DNA of 64,000 nt, from the NCBI RefSeq assembly GCF_000949135.2, contig NZ_JTAN02000019.1, positions 992,001 through 1,056,000 on the forward strand. The letters are read 5' to 3'. How positions within the stretch are numbered: the stretch's first letter is position 1; every line of letters starts with the position of its first letter. Source of the DNA: Burkholderia sp. USMB20. GTDB taxonomy: Bacteria; Pseudomonadota; Gammaproteobacteria; Burkholderiales; Burkholderiaceae. The position numbers were made by a program, and so were the translations under genes. Shown here in pieces: positions 27,290 through 36,637 of this stretch. The notes below the pieces were generated by a model. The model was not told the DNA's origin. It saw only the letters and a program-made list of their open reading frames with translations, and ran no database searches.

Positions 27290-28357
27290 ATGATTGAAAC
27301 CGACAAACTCGCCGCCGAGCGGATCATCGCCGCTACGCCCGCCTCGTCGCACGAGGAGGTGTTCGAACGCGCGCTGCGCCCGCGCCAGCTCGACGACTAC
27401 GTCGGCCAGGAAAAGGTGCGCGGCCAGCTCGAGATCTTCATCGAGGCCGCGAAGCGCCGCGCCGAGCCGCTCGACCACGTGCTGCTGTTCGGGCCGCCCG
27501 GCCTCGGCAAGACCACCCTCGCGCACATCATCGCGCGCGAGATGGGCGTGAACCTGCGCCAGACGTCGGGCCCCGTGCTCGAACGCGCGGGCGATCTCGC
27601 CGCGCTGCTGACCAACCTCGAAGCGAACGACGTGCTGTTCATCGACGAGATCCACCGGCTGTCGCCGGTCGTCGAGGAAATCCTGTATCCGGCGCTCGAG
27701 GATTACCAGATCGACATCATGATCGGCGAAGGGCCGGCTGCGCGCAGCGTGAAGCTCGACCTGCAGCCGTTCACGCTGGTCGGCGCGACCACGCGCGCGG
27801 GGATGCTGACCAACCCGCTGCGCGATCGCTTCGGGATCGTCGCGCGCCTCGAGTTCTACGATGCCGAGCAATTGTCGCGCATCGTGCGGCGCTCGGCGTC
27901 GCTGCTGAACGCGCAGATCGATCCGAACGGCGCGCTGGAGATCGCGAAGCGCTCGCGCGGCACGCCGCGGATCGCGAACCGGCTGCTGCGCCGCGTGCGC
28001 GACTATGCGGAAGTGAAGGCCGACGGCCAGATCACCGCGGCCGTCGCCGACGCCGCGCTCGCGATGCTCGACGTCGACCCGGTCGGCTTCGACCTGATGG
28101 ACCGCAAGCTGCTCGAGGCGATCCTGCACAAGTTCGACGGCGGCCCGGTCGGCATCGACAACCTCGCGGCTGCGATCGGCGAGGAGCGCGACACGATCGA
28201 GGACGTGCTCGAACCGTACCTGATCCAGCAGGGCTTCCTGCAGCGCACGCCGCGCGGGCGCGTCGCGACGCTGCTCACGTACCGCCACTTCGGGCTCTCC
28301 GCGCCCGACGCCGGCAACCCCGAACGCGGGATGTGGGATACCGCCGACGGGAAGTAA
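27290..28357 (+). CDS. ruvB: Holliday junction helicase motor RuvB
   Basis: A 355-residue AAA+ ATPase. Walker A is [15 protein letters not shown] (about residues 62-76) and Walker B is [12 protein letters not shown]. Sensor 1 lies in [11 protein letters not shown], followed by the arginine finger in [10 protein letters not shown]. The C-terminal winged helix ([17 protein letters not shown]) binds DNA. Hexameric RuvB pumps DNA through the RuvA-bound junction. Confidence 0.96.
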   Translation: MIETDKLAAERIIAATPASSHEEVFERALRPRQLDDYVGQEKVRGQLEIFIEAAKRRAEPLDHVLLFGPPGLGKTTLAHIIAREMGVNLRQTSGPVLERAGDLAALLTNLEANDVLFIDEIHRLSPVVEEILYPALEDYQIDIMIGEGPAARSVKLDLQPFTLVGATTRAGMLTNPLRDRFGIVARLEFYDAEQLSRIVRRSASLLNAQIDPNGALEIAKRSRGTPRIANRLLRRVRDYAEVKADGQITAAVADAALAMLDVDPVGFDLMDRKLLEAILHKFDGGPVGIDNLAAAIGEERDTIEDVLEPYLIQQGFLQRTPRGRVATLLTYRHFGLSAPDAGNPERGMWDTADGK

Positions 28358-28381
28358 CCCGCTGCCCGCGCCAAGCTCGCC

Positions 28382-29335
28382 ATGACCACGCCGCCCAGCC
28401 CGCACCCCGCCCCGCCCACACCGGGCCCGCGCTGGGTCGAACCGATCCGCAAGCGGCTCGTGGCCGGCATCACGCACCTGACGACGGGCGGCGGCGGTCC
28501 GTCGATCGATCTCTCGTCGCCGCCCGGAGACCCGGGGCTGTTCGGCCCCGACGCGATCTGCTGGCGCGTGCATGCCGATTTCACGTCGATGATGACGGGC
28601 GGCATTGCCGCGCTGCTGCTGCAGGCGCTCCATCCGCTCGCGCTCGCGGGCGTCTGGGATCACTCGTCGTTTCGCACCGACATCCTCGGCCGCTTGCGGC
28701 GCACCGCCACGTTCATCACGGGCACGACGTTCGGCAGCCGCGCGGACGCACTCGCGCTCATCGAGCGCGTGAAAACGATCCACGCGCGCATATCGGGCAC
28801 GGCGCCCGACGGCCGGCCGTATCGAGCCGACGATCCGGCGTTGCTGACGTGGGTGCATGTCGCGGAAGTTTCGAGCTTCCTCGCCGCGCATTTGCGCTAT
28901 GTGAATCCGTCGCTGTCGGGCGAGCTGCAGGACGGCTACTACGCGGAAACGGCATTGATCGCGGAGTTGCTCGGCGCCCGGGATGTGCCCCGTTCACGCG
29001 CCGAGGTAGCGGCCTATTTCGCGCGCATGCAGCCCGAACTCGAAGCCGGGCCGCACACCTTCGAGGTCATGGACATCCTGCTGAATGTGCCGGTCGCAAC
29101 GCCCGCGCTGCGGCCAGCCGCGTCGCTGATCATGCATGCGGGAATCGACCTGCTGCCGCCCTGGGCGCAGCGCATGCTCGACGTGTCGACGTTCGCGCCG
29201 CTGCGACGCGCGGTGGTCCGGCCCGGTGTGCGGGCAGTCGCGCCCGTGCTGCGCTGGGCGCTCGTCAACGGCGCGTCGAAGCGCGCACGCCGCCGCGCAA
29301 CCGCGACACCGCCCGACGGCACCCCGCCCGCCTGA
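28382..29335 (+). CDS. Oxygenase MpaB family (DUF2236) protein
   Basis: A 317-residue protein of the DUF2236/MpaB family. Typical features are DAICWRVHADFTSMMTGGIAALLLQALHPLA near the N-terminus and WVHVAEVSSFLAAHLRYV with a conserved His. The fungal relative MpaB' acts in mycophenolic acid biosynthesis and latex-clearing protein Lcp shares the haem-binding fold, but bacterial members such as this one have no proven reaction. It starts 24 bases after ruvB and may be co-transcribed, though no functional link to recombination is apparent. Confidence 0.75.
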   Translation: MTTPPSPHPAPPTPGPRWVEPIRKRLVAGITHLTTGGGGPSIDLSSPPGDPGLFGPDAICWRVHADFTSMMTGGIAALLLQALHPLALAGVWDHSSFRTDILGRLRRTATFITGTTFGSRADALALIERVKTIHARISGTAPDGRPYRADDPALLTWVHVAEVSSFLAAHLRYVNPSLSGELQDGYYAETALIAELLGARDVPRSRAEVAAYFARMQPELEAGPHTFEVMDILLNVPVATPALRPAASLIMHAGIDLLPPWAQRMLDVSTFAPLRRAVVRPGVRAVAPVLRWALVNGASKRARRRATATPPDGTPPA

Positions 29336-29375
29336 CGATCTGCTTCTTCCGCCGGGCGAAGCCGGTACGACCGGA

Positions 29376-30041
29376 TCAAAGTACCTTGCGATACCCGTCG
29401 TCGTCGTCGCTCGCGGCGTCCAGGTGCGACACGTCGGCCCATTGCACGACCTGTGCGCGACCATCGACGTAATCGACGACGTTGATGCTCGTGTTGAGCA
29501 GCTGATAGCTGCGCGGCGCCGACAGGTCGATACCGTTGGCGAAGCGGTACACGCAGTCGAGCACGCCGCCGTGTGCGACACACGCGATCCGGCCGCCCGG
29601 ATGCGCGGCGACGATCGGCTCGAGCGCATGCAGCACGCGATGATAGAACTCGCGCTGCGACTCGCCGCCGTCGGGCGCGAAGCCCGGGTCGCGCGTCTGC
29701 CACGCGGCGTAGGCGTCCGGAAACAGCGTCTCGATCTCGGTGCTGTCATGCCCCTGGAACACGCCGTACGCGCGTTCGCGCAGCCCTTCGCGCAACTGCA
29801 GCGGCAGCCCGAGCGCATCGGCAAAGGGTTGCGCGGTTTGTTGCGCGCGCATCAGGTCGCTCGAATAGATCGCGTCGATCCGCTGCCCTTCGCGCGCGTC
29901 CCGCGCGAGCCGGACGGCCAGCCGCTGCGCCTGCGCGAGCCCCGTGTCGGCCAGCGGAATGTCGATATGGCCCTGGATGCGCTTGACGCGGTTCCAGGCC
30001 GTCTCGCCATGGCGAATGAAGAGAATCTGCGTGGTGGCCAT
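29376..30041 (-). CDS. Histidine phosphatase family protein (GpmB-like)
   Basis: A 221-residue protein with the catalytic RHG motif (ILFIRHGETAWNRVKRIQGH, His about residue 10) and the second His in IACVAHGGVLDCVYRFA. This is the histidine phosphatase/phosphoglycerate mutase fold. Related proteins include GpmB and phosphatases of alpha-ribazole phosphate or sugar phosphates, so a cofactor-dependent mutase role is not proven. It is the last gene of a minus-strand series tyrS-dtd-phosphatase with a 23-base gap after dtd. Confidence 0.85.
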   Translation of the reverse strand: MATTQILFIRHGETAWNRVKRIQGHIDIPLADTGLAQAQRLAVRLARDAREGQRIDAIYSSDLMRAQQTAQPFADALGLPLQLREGLRERAYGVFQGHDSTEIETLFPDAYAAWQTRDPGFAPDGGESQREFYHRVLHALEPIVAAHPGGRIACVAHGGVLDCVYRFANGIDLSAPRSYQLLNTSINVVDYVDGRAQVVQWADVSHLDAASDDDDGYRKVL

Positions 30042-30064
30042 CGCGGCGCGTCTCCGGGAATGAA

Positions 30065-30523
30065 TCAGGGCCGCACTTGCAGCCAGAACGTCACGGGGCC
30101 GTCGTTGACGAGCGACACCTGCATGTCGGCGCCGAACTCGCCCGTCTCGACGACCGGATGACGCTCGCGCGCGGCCGCGACGAAATAGTCGAACAGGCGC
30201 GCGCCTTCGTCGGGCGGCGCGGCCGGCGTGAAGCTCGGCCGCAGCCCGCTGTTGGTATCGGCCGCGAGCGTGAACTGCGACACGAGCAGCAGGCCGCCGG
30301 CGCCGCCCGCGCCGTCGATGTTCGACACCGGCAGGTTCATCTTGCCCGCCGCATCGCTGAACACGCGATAGCCGAGCAGCTTCGCGAGCAGCTTGTCGGC
30401 CGCGGCCTCGGTGTCGCCACGCTCCGCGCAGACGAGCGCGAGCAGCCCAGCGCCGATCTCGCCCGTCGTGCGGTCGCCGACGCGCACGTCGGCGCGCTTC
30501 ACGCGCTGGATCAGCGCGATCAT
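30065..30523 (-). CDS. dtd: D-aminoacyl-tRNA deacylase Dtd
   Basis: A 152-residue enzyme that hydrolyses D-amino acids (notably D-Tyr) and glycine mischarged on tRNA. The two signature motifs are [13 protein letters not shown] (about residue 80) and [11 protein letters not shown] (about residue 138), whose Gly-cisPro pair gives chiral proofreading. Its ATG overlaps the tyrS stop (ATGA). Linkage to tyrosyl-tRNA synthetase fits its job of clearing D-Tyr-tRNA(Tyr). Confidence 0.95.
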   Translation of the reverse strand: MIALIQRVKRADVRVGDRTTGEIGAGLLALVCAERGDTEAAADKLLAKLLGYRVFSDAAGKMNLPVSNIDGAGGAGGLLLVSQFTLAADTNSGLRPSFTPAAPPDEGARLFDYFVAAARERHPVVETGEFGADMQVSLVNDGPVTFWLQVRP

Positions 30524-31761
30524 GCGGTCAGCGTGACGCGCGCGAAGCGGCGCTTGCCGACCTGGACGACGAACTCGCCGGCCTCGACCTTCAGCCCCTT
30601 GTCGGAGACGGTCGCGCCGTCGATCTTCACGCCGCCCTGCTCGATGTTGCGCAGCGCTTCGCTCGTCGACGGCACGAGGCCCGCCTGCTTCAGCAGCTGG
30701 CCGATCGCGAGCGGCGCGCCCGCGAGCGTGACCGACGGGATGTCGTCCGGCACGCCGCCCTTCGCGCGGTGGTTGAAGTCCTCCAGCGCACGCTCGGCAT
30801 CGGCCTGCGAGTGGAAGCGCGCGACGATTTCCTGCGCGAGCAGCACCTTGAAGTCGCGTGGGTTGCGGCCGCCTTCGGCGTCGCGCTTGAAGCCCGCGAT
30901 TTCTTCGATGCTGCGGAACGACAGCAGCTCGAAGTAACGCCACATCAGCGTGTCCGAGATGCTCATCAGCTTGCCGAACATGTCGGTCGGCTTCTCGCTG
31001 ATGCCGACGTAGTTGCCCTTCGACTTCGACATCTTCTCGACGCCGTCGAGGCCTTCGAGCAGCGGCATCGTGAGAATGCACTGCTGTTCCTGGCCGTACT
31101 GCTTCTGCAGTTCGCGGCCGACCAGCAGGTTGAACTTCTGGTCGGTGCCACCGAGCTCGAGGTCGGCGTTCAGCGCGACCGAGTCATAGCCCTGCATCAG
31201 CGGGTACAGGAATTCGTGGATCGAGATCGGCACGCCGCCCTGGAAGCGCTTCGTGAAATCCTCGCGCTCGAGGATCCGCGCGACCGTGTAGCGCGACGCG
31301 AGCTTGATCATCCCGTCCGCGCCGAGCGGCATCGACCATTCGCTGTTGTAGCGGATCTCGGTCTTCGCGCGGTCGAGCACGAGCGCAGCCTGCTCGAAGT
31401 AGGTTTTCGCGTTCGATTCGATCTGCTCGCGCGTGAGCGGCGGGCGCGTCGCGTTGCGGCCCGACGGGTCGCCGATCAGCGACGTGAAATCGCCGATCAG
31501 GAAGATCACCGTGTGGCCGAGGTCCTGCAGCTGACGCATCTTGTTCAGCACGACCGTATGGCCGATGTGGATGTCGGGTGCGGTCGGGTCGAGGCCGAGC
31601 TTGATGCGCAACGGCGTGCCGGTGGCCGCGCTGCGCGCGAGCTTCTGCGCGAACTCTTCCTCGATCAGCAGTTCGTCGACGCCGCGCTTCGTGACGGCGA
31701 GCGCATGGCGGACTTCGTCGGTGATCGGGAAAACAGGCTTGGAACTGGGTTCGGTGCTCAT
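30520..31761 (-). CDS. tyrS: Tyrosyl-tRNA synthetase
   Basis: A 413-residue class I synthetase. HIGH appears literally ([12 protein letters not shown], residues 65-68) and KMSKS in [13 protein letters not shown]. The C-terminal S4-like RNA-binding domain ([29 protein letters not shown]) is complete. This is the shorter TyrZ-like bacterial form. The start at 31761 ([17 protein letters not shown]) agrees with family length; the open frame extends upstream without family similarity. It is divergent from anmK. Confidence 0.95.
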   Translation of the reverse strand: MSTEPSSKPVFPITDEVRHALAVTKRGVDELLIEEEFAQKLARSAATGTPLRIKLGLDPTAPDIHIGHTVVLNKMRQLQDLGHTVIFLIGDFTSLIGDPSGRNATRPPLTREQIESNAKTYFEQAALVLDRAKTEIRYNSEWSMPLGADGMIKLASRYTVARILEREDFTKRFQGGVPISIHEFLYPLMQGYDSVALNADLELGGTDQKFNLLVGRELQKQYGQEQQCILTMPLLEGLDGVEKMSKSKGNYVGISEKPTDMFGKLMSISDTLMWRYFELLSFRSIEEIAGFKRDAEGGRNPRDFKVLLAQEIVARFHSQADAERALEDFNHRAKGGVPDDIPSVTLAGAPLAIGQLLKQAGLVPSTSEALRNIEQGGVKIDGATVSDKGLKVEAGEFVVQVGKRRFARVTLTA

Positions 31762-31903
31762 CGGGGCCAGGAAGAATGTCGCAAAGACAGGGATTTTCCC
31801 ATAACTTGCGCGTGCATCGCTTAACGACGCGTCAGGTTGCGCGGATAATCGGGCGCAAGGCGCGTGGCACCGGCCCGCGCCGCTCGATCCAGGAGGACCC
31901 AAC

Positions 31904-33052
31904 GTGCCGCAACGACATCCGCAACCCGCCCATCCGGCCGACGGCATCTACTTCGGGCTGATGTCGGGAACCAGCATGGACGGCGTCGACGGCGTCGCCG
32001 TGCGTTTCGAGACCGGCCGCGCGCCGGTCGTGCTCGCGGAAGCGTTCGTCGGCTTCGCCCAATCGCTGCGCGACGCGCTGTTCGCGCTGCAGCAGCCCGG
32101 CGACAACGAGATCGACCGCGAATCGGTCGCGGCGAATGCGCTCGTCGCGCGCTACGCGGTGTGCTGTCACGAGCTGCAGCGCACGGCCGGCCTGTCGCGC
32201 GACGAGATCCGCGCGATCGGCGTGCACGGCCAGACGGTCCGGCACCGTCCCGAGCGCGGCTACACGCGCCAGCTCAACAATCCGGCGCTGCTCGCCGAAC
32301 TCACCCATCTCGACGTGATCGCCGATTTCCGCAGCCGCGACGTCGCGGCCGGCGGCCACGGCGCGCCGCTCGCGCCGGCGTTCCACGCGACGGTGTTCGG
32401 CGCGCCGGGCGAGACGCGGGTCGTCTGCAACCTCGGCGGCATCAGCAACATCACGATCCTGCCCGGCGAAGGCGGCGACGTGCGCGGCTTCGACTGCGGG
32501 CCCGCGAACGCGTTGCTCGACGAATGGGCGACGCGCCATCTCGGCAAGCCCTACGACGACGGCGGCAAGTTCGCCGCGCGCGGTACCGTGCACGCGGCGC
32601 TGCTCGACGCGCTGCTCGACGAACCCTACTTCGTCGCGCCGCCGCCGAAAAGCACCGGCCGCGACCTGTTCAATCCCGCGTGGCTCGACGCGAAGCTCGC
32701 CGCGTTCGCGCAGGTCGCACCGGAAGACGTGCAGGCGACGCTGACGGCACTCACCGCCGTCTCGGTCGCGCGCGAGATCGCCCGGCACGCGGCCGGCTGC
32801 AAGGCCGTGTTCGTCTGCGGCGGCGGCGCCCGCAACCCGGTGCTGCTCGATGCGCTCCGGCATGCACTGCACGAGGCCGGCGTGCCGGCGACGGTAGAGA
32901 CGACGGCCGCGCTCGGCGTGCCGCCGCAGCAGGTCGAGGCGCTCGCGTTCGCGTGGCTCGCGTACCGCTTCACCGCGCGCCAGCCCGGCAATCTCGCGAG
33001 CGTGACGGGGGCCGCGGGCGAGCGCGTGCTCGGCGCACTTTATCCGCGCTGA
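31904..33052 (+). CDS. anmK: Anhydro-N-acetylmuramic acid kinase
   Basis: A 382-residue kinase of the ASKHA fold that hydrolyses and phosphorylates anhydro-MurNAc for cell-wall recycling. Motifs are [14 protein letters not shown] (phosphate 1), [26 protein letters not shown] and [13 protein letters not shown]. The start is GTG at 31904, set by a strong AGGAGG about eight bases upstream. It is followed by a bidirectional terminator shared with erpA. Confidence 0.94.
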   Translation: MPQRHPQPAHPADGIYFGLMSGTSMDGVDGVAVRFETGRAPVVLAEAFVGFAQSLRDALFALQQPGDNEIDRESVAANALVARYAVCCHELQRTAGLSRDEIRAIGVHGQTVRHRPERGYTRQLNNPALLAELTHLDVIADFRSRDVAAGGHGAPLAPAFHATVFGAPGETRVVCNLGGISNITILPGEGGDVRGFDCGPANALLDEWATRHLGKPYDDGGKFAARGTVHAALLDALLDEPYFVAPPPKSTGRDLFNPAWLDAKLAAFAQVAPEDVQATLTALTAVSVAREIARHAAGCKAVFVCGGGARNPVLLDALRHALHEAGVPATVETTAALGVPPQQVEALAFAWLAYRFTARQPGNLASVTGAAGERVLGALYPR

Positions 33053-33147
33053 TACGAGAAAACGACGAAACGAGCGGGAGCCCCGATGCGGCGCGTCCGG
33101 GACGCGCCGACAGGCCACCCGCGCGGTTCGTCGCGTACAACGGACGC

Positions 33148-33178
33148 AAAAAAAACGGGGCATCAAGCCCCGTTTTTC
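33148..33178. terminator. Bidirectional terminator between anmK and erpA
   Basis: AAAAAACGGGG / CCCCGTTTTT inverted repeat with loop CATCAAG; A-run and T-run on either side make it work on both strands. Confidence 0.9.
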
Positions 33179-33211
33179 ATTCCGGCGAACCGGACAGGAT
33201 CCGTCGTGCGT

Positions 33212-33583
33212 TCAGACCGAGAACGACGAGCCGCACCCGCAGGTGGTCGTGGCGTTCGGGTTCTTGATCACGAACTGGGCACCGTTGAGGTCGTCCTTGT
33301 AGTCGATCTCGGCGCCGACCAGGTACTGGTAGCTCATCGAGTCGATCAGGAGCTGGACGCCGTTCTTGTTCATCACGGTGTCGTCCTCGTTGACTTCCTC
33401 GTCGAACGTGAAGCCATACTGGAAGCCCGAGCAGCCGCCACCCTGCACGAACACGCGCAGCTTCAGGTCGGGATTGCCCTCTTCGTCGATCAGTTGCTTG
33501 ACCTTGTCGGCCGCGGCGTCGGTGAAGACGAACGGTGCCGGCATTTCGGTGGTCGTTGCTGCGGATTCGGTAACAGCGTTCAT
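33212..33583 (-). CDS. erpA: Iron-sulfur cluster insertion protein ErpA
   Basis: A 123-residue A-type Fe-S carrier. The three cluster-binding cysteines are visible: one in [12 protein letters not shown] (about residue 51) and two in [11 protein letters not shown] at the C-terminus. It delivers clusters to apoproteins such as the isoprenoid enzymes IspG and IspH. Gene order with rpsI and rplM upstream on the same strand is common in Burkholderia, but a terminator separates them here. Confidence 0.94.
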   Translation of the reverse strand: MNAVTESAATTTEMPAPFVFTDAAADKVKQLIDEEGNPDLKLRVFVQGGGCSGFQYGFTFDEEVNEDDTVMNKNGVQLLIDSMSYQYLVGAEIDYKDDLNGAQFVIKNPNATTTCGCGSSFSV

Positions 33584-33713
33584 GCGAACTCTCCAAAAAG
33601 CTTTAGCCGCTATTGTAGGGCCGATCAGAAGATCGTGCTGATGTCCATGAAATCAATAGGTTCTTGTTGATTTCAGTAAAGGAAACCGCCCGCGGGGCGC
33701 CGCCGCGCGGGCA

Positions 33714-33748
33714 TAAAAAAACCGCCAGCGCGAAAACTGGCGGTTTTT
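33714..33748 (-). terminator. Rho-independent terminator after rpsI
   Basis: On the minus strand, stem AACCGCCAG / CTGGCGGTT with a TTTTCGCG loop followed by a run of T residues, 40 bases past the rpsI stop. Confidence 0.9.
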
Positions 33749-33790
33749 CCGGCGGACGCCGCCCGGAAGCGGCGCGGCCATGAAGCGGAA

Positions 33791-34183
33791 TTAACGCTTC
33801 GAGAACTGCTTTGCGCGACGTGCCTTGCGCAGACCAACCTTCTTACGCTCGACTTCACGTGCATCGCGCGTGACGAAGCCTGCGTTCGACAGCGACGGCT
33901 TCAGCGTTGCATCGTAGTCGATCAGCGCGCGGGTGATGCCGTGACGCACTGCGCCTGCCTGACCCGTTTCGCCGCCGCCGTTGACGTTGACCTTGATGTC
34001 GAACGTCTGGCCGTGGTTCGTGAGTTCCAGCGGTTGACGCACGATCATCAGCGACGTTTCACGCGAGAAGTAGTCGGCGATGGGCTTGCCGTTGACGATG
34101 ATGTCGCCCTTGCCAGCCTTGATGAAGACACGTGCGACTGCGCTCTTGCGGCGGCCCGTACCGTAGTTCCAGTTACCGATCAT
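33791..34183 (-). CDS. rpsI: 30S ribosomal protein S9
   Basis: A 130-residue S9 with the conserved start [15 protein letters not shown], the [14 protein letters not shown] segment and the C-terminal tail [17 protein letters not shown], whose last Arg reaches the P-site tRNA. It lies 11 bases after rplM, the universal rplM-rpsI operon. Confidence 0.98.
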   Translation of the reverse strand: MIGNWNYGTGRRKSAVARVFIKAGKGDIIVNGKPIADYFSRETSLMIVRQPLELTNHGQTFDIKVNVNGGGETGQAGAVRHGITRALIDYDATLKPSLSNAGFVTRDAREVERKKVGLRKARRAKQFSKR

Positions 34184-34194
34184 GTGGGCTCCCC

Positions 34195-34623
34195 TTAGAT
34201 CTCGAGCGCCTTCGGCTGTTGAGCCGAATGCGGATGCGTAGCTTCAGCGTAGACCTTCAGCTTCTTGATCATCGCGTAGCCGAGCGGGCCCTTCGGCAGC
34301 ATGCCCTTGACCGCCTTCTCGAGCGCACGGCCCGGGAAGCGTTCTTGCATCTTGCCGAACGTCGTTTCATAGATACCGCCCGGGTAGCCCGAGTGACGGT
34401 AGTACTTCTTGTCCAGAGTCTTGTTGCCCGTGACCTTCAACTTGCTCGCGTTGATGATGATGATGAAATCACCAGTGTCGACGTGCGGGGTGAACTCAGG
34501 CTTGTGCTTGCCGCGCAGACGGCGTGCCACTTCGCTGGCAACACGGCCGAGAACCTTATCCGTCGCGTCAATCACGTACCATTCGCGCGTCACCTCATGG
34601 GCTTTTGCGGAAAACGTCTTCAT
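34195..34623 (-). CDS. rplM: 50S ribosomal protein L13
   Basis: A 142-residue L13: [20 protein letters not shown] at the start, [18 protein letters not shown], and [21 protein letters not shown]13 nucleates early 23S rRNA assembly and in E. coli represses its own operon. The ATG at 34623 fits the family; GGA precedes it. A near-consensus promoter about 120 bases upstream leaves a leader of about 115 bases that could carry such control. Confidence 0.98.
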
Positions 34624-34744
34624 GATCGATCCAAAAAAAATGCTTTGCCCGATGTGTTCTTCCTGCTTGTCTGTGTGCGCTTCGAGGCGCGGTGCAGGCT
34701 CTCCCTGTTCTTTTTCCGTGGGCATGAATGCGGAAAAGCCCTGA

Positions 34745-34774
34745 ATTATAAAGGAAATACCGCAGCGCGGTCAA
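34745..34774 (-). promoter_or_regulatory. Sigma-70 promoter of rplM-rpsI
   Basis: On the minus strand, TTGACC (34769-34774) and a perfect TATAAT (34745-34750) are separated by 18 bases. Transcription would start near 34738. Confidence 0.8.
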
Positions 34775-34934
34775 AGAGAATCCACGCCCCGTGCCGGCGG
34801 CGCCCGAAATGGGCCAAAATCCGGTCGTGCCCCGATACACCAGGCGAACCGAGCGCCTGGGGCGGCACCCATCGACGCGCGGCACCTGACCTGGCCGCGC
34901 CAGACCGGCCGATCACGGAAAACAACAAACAAGC

Positions 34935-35240
34935 ATGATGAAACAACGACTTACGCCCTTTCTCGCGGCCGCGTTGCTGGCCGCCGCGGCGCCCGCCGTC
35001 GCCGCCCGGGCCGGCTGCGAGGCCAAGCTCGACGCTCTCGACGCCCGCATCGCCGACGCCCGCCACGCCCATGCCGAAGATCGCATCGCCCGCCTGCGCG
35101 CGGTGCGCGAACGCGTGCGCCACTTCTGCGCGCGCGGTCATGGCCATGCATCGGCCGCACACGTTCCGCCCCCTGCCGCCCGTTCGACGGACACGCCGCC
35201 CGGCGCGGCATCGCAGCCAGCCGCGCGGCGGCCGGCGTAA
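34935..35240 (+). CDS. DUF1090 family small secreted protein
   Basis: A 101-residue protein with a Sec signal peptide (about residues 1-25, ending AVAARA). A short helical segment with two cysteines follows: GCEAKLDALDARIADARHAHAEDRIARLRAVRERVRHFC. This CEAKL...C pattern is that of the DUF1090 (E. coli YqjC) family of periplasmic proteins of unknown role. The tail is Pro/Ala-rich and probably disordered. The start could be either of two adjacent codons (MMK). No operon partner. Confidence 0.7.
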   Translation: MMKQRLTPFLAAALLAAAAPAVAARAGCEAKLDALDARIADARHAHAEDRIARLRAVRERVRHFCARGHGHASAAHVPPPAARSTDTPPGAASQPAARRPA

Positions 35241-35300
35241 ACGGGAGTCAATGACGGATATCGACGCGCGCAAACTGCGCGCCGATGCTTGCATGGGACG

Positions 35301-35391
35301 AAAAAAAGCCCGAACGGCTGGTTCGGGCTTAATCCACCTTAGGAGGAGGGTGGAGGAGACATGCGGAGGTTGCCGCAGCGCGACAACCAAT
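35301..35391 (-). ncRNA. Predicted trans-acting small RNA with anti-Shine-Dalgarno loop
   Basis: A self-contained minus-strand transcription unit lies between the DUF1090 and OsmC genes. TATAAT (35399-35404) with TTGTGA 17 bases upstream should start RNA near 35391. Hairpin 1 pairs 35381-35388 with 35368-35375 (eight pairs). Hairpin 2 pairs UCCACC with GGUGGA (35349-35354 with 35333-35338) and exposes the ten-base loop CUCCUCCUAA. Hairpin 3 is a ten-pair terminator (35306-35330) followed by seven U residues. The loop is complementary to strong ribosome-binding sites, the design of CU-rich 'cuckoo'-type and other anti-SD bacterial small RNAs. Size about 91 nt. Not a named family that I can identify. 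Confidence 0.75.
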
Positions 35392-35398
35392 GAGGCTG

Positions 35399-35427
35399 AT
35401 TATACGAACGCGTCGCCGACTTCACAA
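35399..35427 (-). promoter_or_regulatory. Promoter of the predicted small RNA
   Basis: On the minus strand, -35 TTGTGA (35422-35427), 17-base spacer, and perfect -10 TATAAT (35399-35404). Confidence 0.8.
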
Positions 35428-35433
35428 GAAAAT

Positions 35434-35451
35434 TTGCATTACGAAATGCAA
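35434..35451. promoter_or_regulatory. Inverted repeat upstream of the small RNA promoter
   Basis: Perfect seven-base arms TTGCATT / AATGCAA separated by ACGA, seven bases upstream of the -35 box. A good position for an activator; the regulator is unknown. Confidence 0.5.
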
Positions 35452-35718
35452 CACCATAATGCGGAATCCGGTGAGCCTCACGCGATGAATGGATTTTCCC
35501 TTTTAAAATCAATCGACTGGGAAGAAAGCGCGCAGCAGGAAGCCCGCCACGCCTAGAGTAAAACCCCTAAAGACAGCAGGGAAATCGCCGTTCGGCGCCC
35601 CGCCGGGCGCCGCACGCGGCGGCATGGCGTGGCGCGTCGTGCAGCGCATCAGCCGAGCGAAGCGCTGCGGGCTACAATGCCGGATCGAATCCGAATCAGG
35701 CAACGCTGGAGTGCAAGC

Positions 35719-36141
35719 ATGGAATGCAAAGTAAGCTGGATGGGTCAGGACGGCATGGCGTTTTCCGCCCAGACCGGAAGCGGGCACCTCGTCGCGATGG
35801 ACGGCGCGCCGGAAGGCGGCGGCCACAACCTCGCGCCGCGCCCGATGGAAATGGTGCTGGTCGGCACCGGCGGCTGCACCGCGTACGACGTCGTGCTGAT
35901 CCTGAAGAAGAGCCGCCAGGAAGTCACCGGCTGCTCGGTCACGCTGAAGGCCGAACGCGCGAGCGAAGATCCGAAAGTGTTCACGAAGGTCCACTTCCAC
36001 TTCACCGTCACCGGCCGCAACCTGAACCCGGCCACGGTCGAGCGCGCGATCAACCTGTCGCACGACAAGTACTGCTCCGCGTCGATCATGATCGCGAAGA
36101 CCGCCGAACTCACGCATTCGTTCGACATCGTCGCCGACTGA
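35719..36141 (+). CDS. OsmC family protein (YhfA-like)
   Basis: A 140-residue OsmC/Ohr-fold protein. The two family cysteines are visible in GTGGCTAYDVVLILKK (about residue 53) and DKYCSASIMIAK (about residue 118). OsmC/Ohr enzymes reduce organic peroxides through these thiols; the YhfA-like branch has less certain activity. It is preceded by TACAAT (about 35674), a possible -10. Convergent with rnpB across the terminator at 36162-36200. Confidence 0.88.
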   Translation: MECKVSWMGQDGMAFSAQTGSGHLVAMDGAPEGGGHNLAPRPMEMVLVGTGGCTAYDVVLILKKSRQEVTGCSVTLKAERASEDPKVFTKVHFHFTVTGRNLNPATVERAINLSHDKYCSASIMIAKTAELTHSFDIVAD

Positions 36142-36161
36142 ACGCACGGCAGCCACGCATG

Positions 36162-36200
36162 AAAAAAGGGCCGGCGCTCCTGACGGAGCGCCGGCCCTTT
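36162..36200 (-). terminator. Terminator of rnpB (may also serve osmC)
   Basis: Very stable stem AAAGGGCCGGCGCTC / GAGCGCCGGCCCTTT. On the minus strand it is followed by six T residues. Confidence 0.9.
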
Positions 36201-36212
36201 CGCATTCGAACG

Positions 36213-36625
<413 letters not shown>

Positions 36626-36631
36626 TCGCGC

Positions 36632-36637
36632 ATTCTA
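36632..36637 (-). promoter_or_regulatory. -10 box of rnpB overlapping a stop codon
   Basis: TAGAAT on the minus strand, six to seven bases before the expected rnpB 5' end. Its first three bases are the TAG stop of the DUF3025 gene. No good -35 is visible. Confidence 0.65.

Noticed and set aside
26564..28891. 775-codon open frame antisense to ruvA and ruvB
   Set aside because: ruvA and ruvB are unmistakable on the plus strand.
34624..34738. Riboswitch in the rplM leader
   Set aside because: The leader is long enough for autoregulation, but I could not recognise any known riboswitch or ribosomal-leader structure.
35361..35393. Ten-codon reading frame on the plus strand behind a very purine-rich GGAGGAGGGTGGAGGAG stretch, possibly a leader peptide
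   Set aside because: The plus strand has no matching promoter or T-run, whereas the minus strand has promoter, hairpins and U7 terminator. The purine stretch is best explained as the complement of the small RNA loop.
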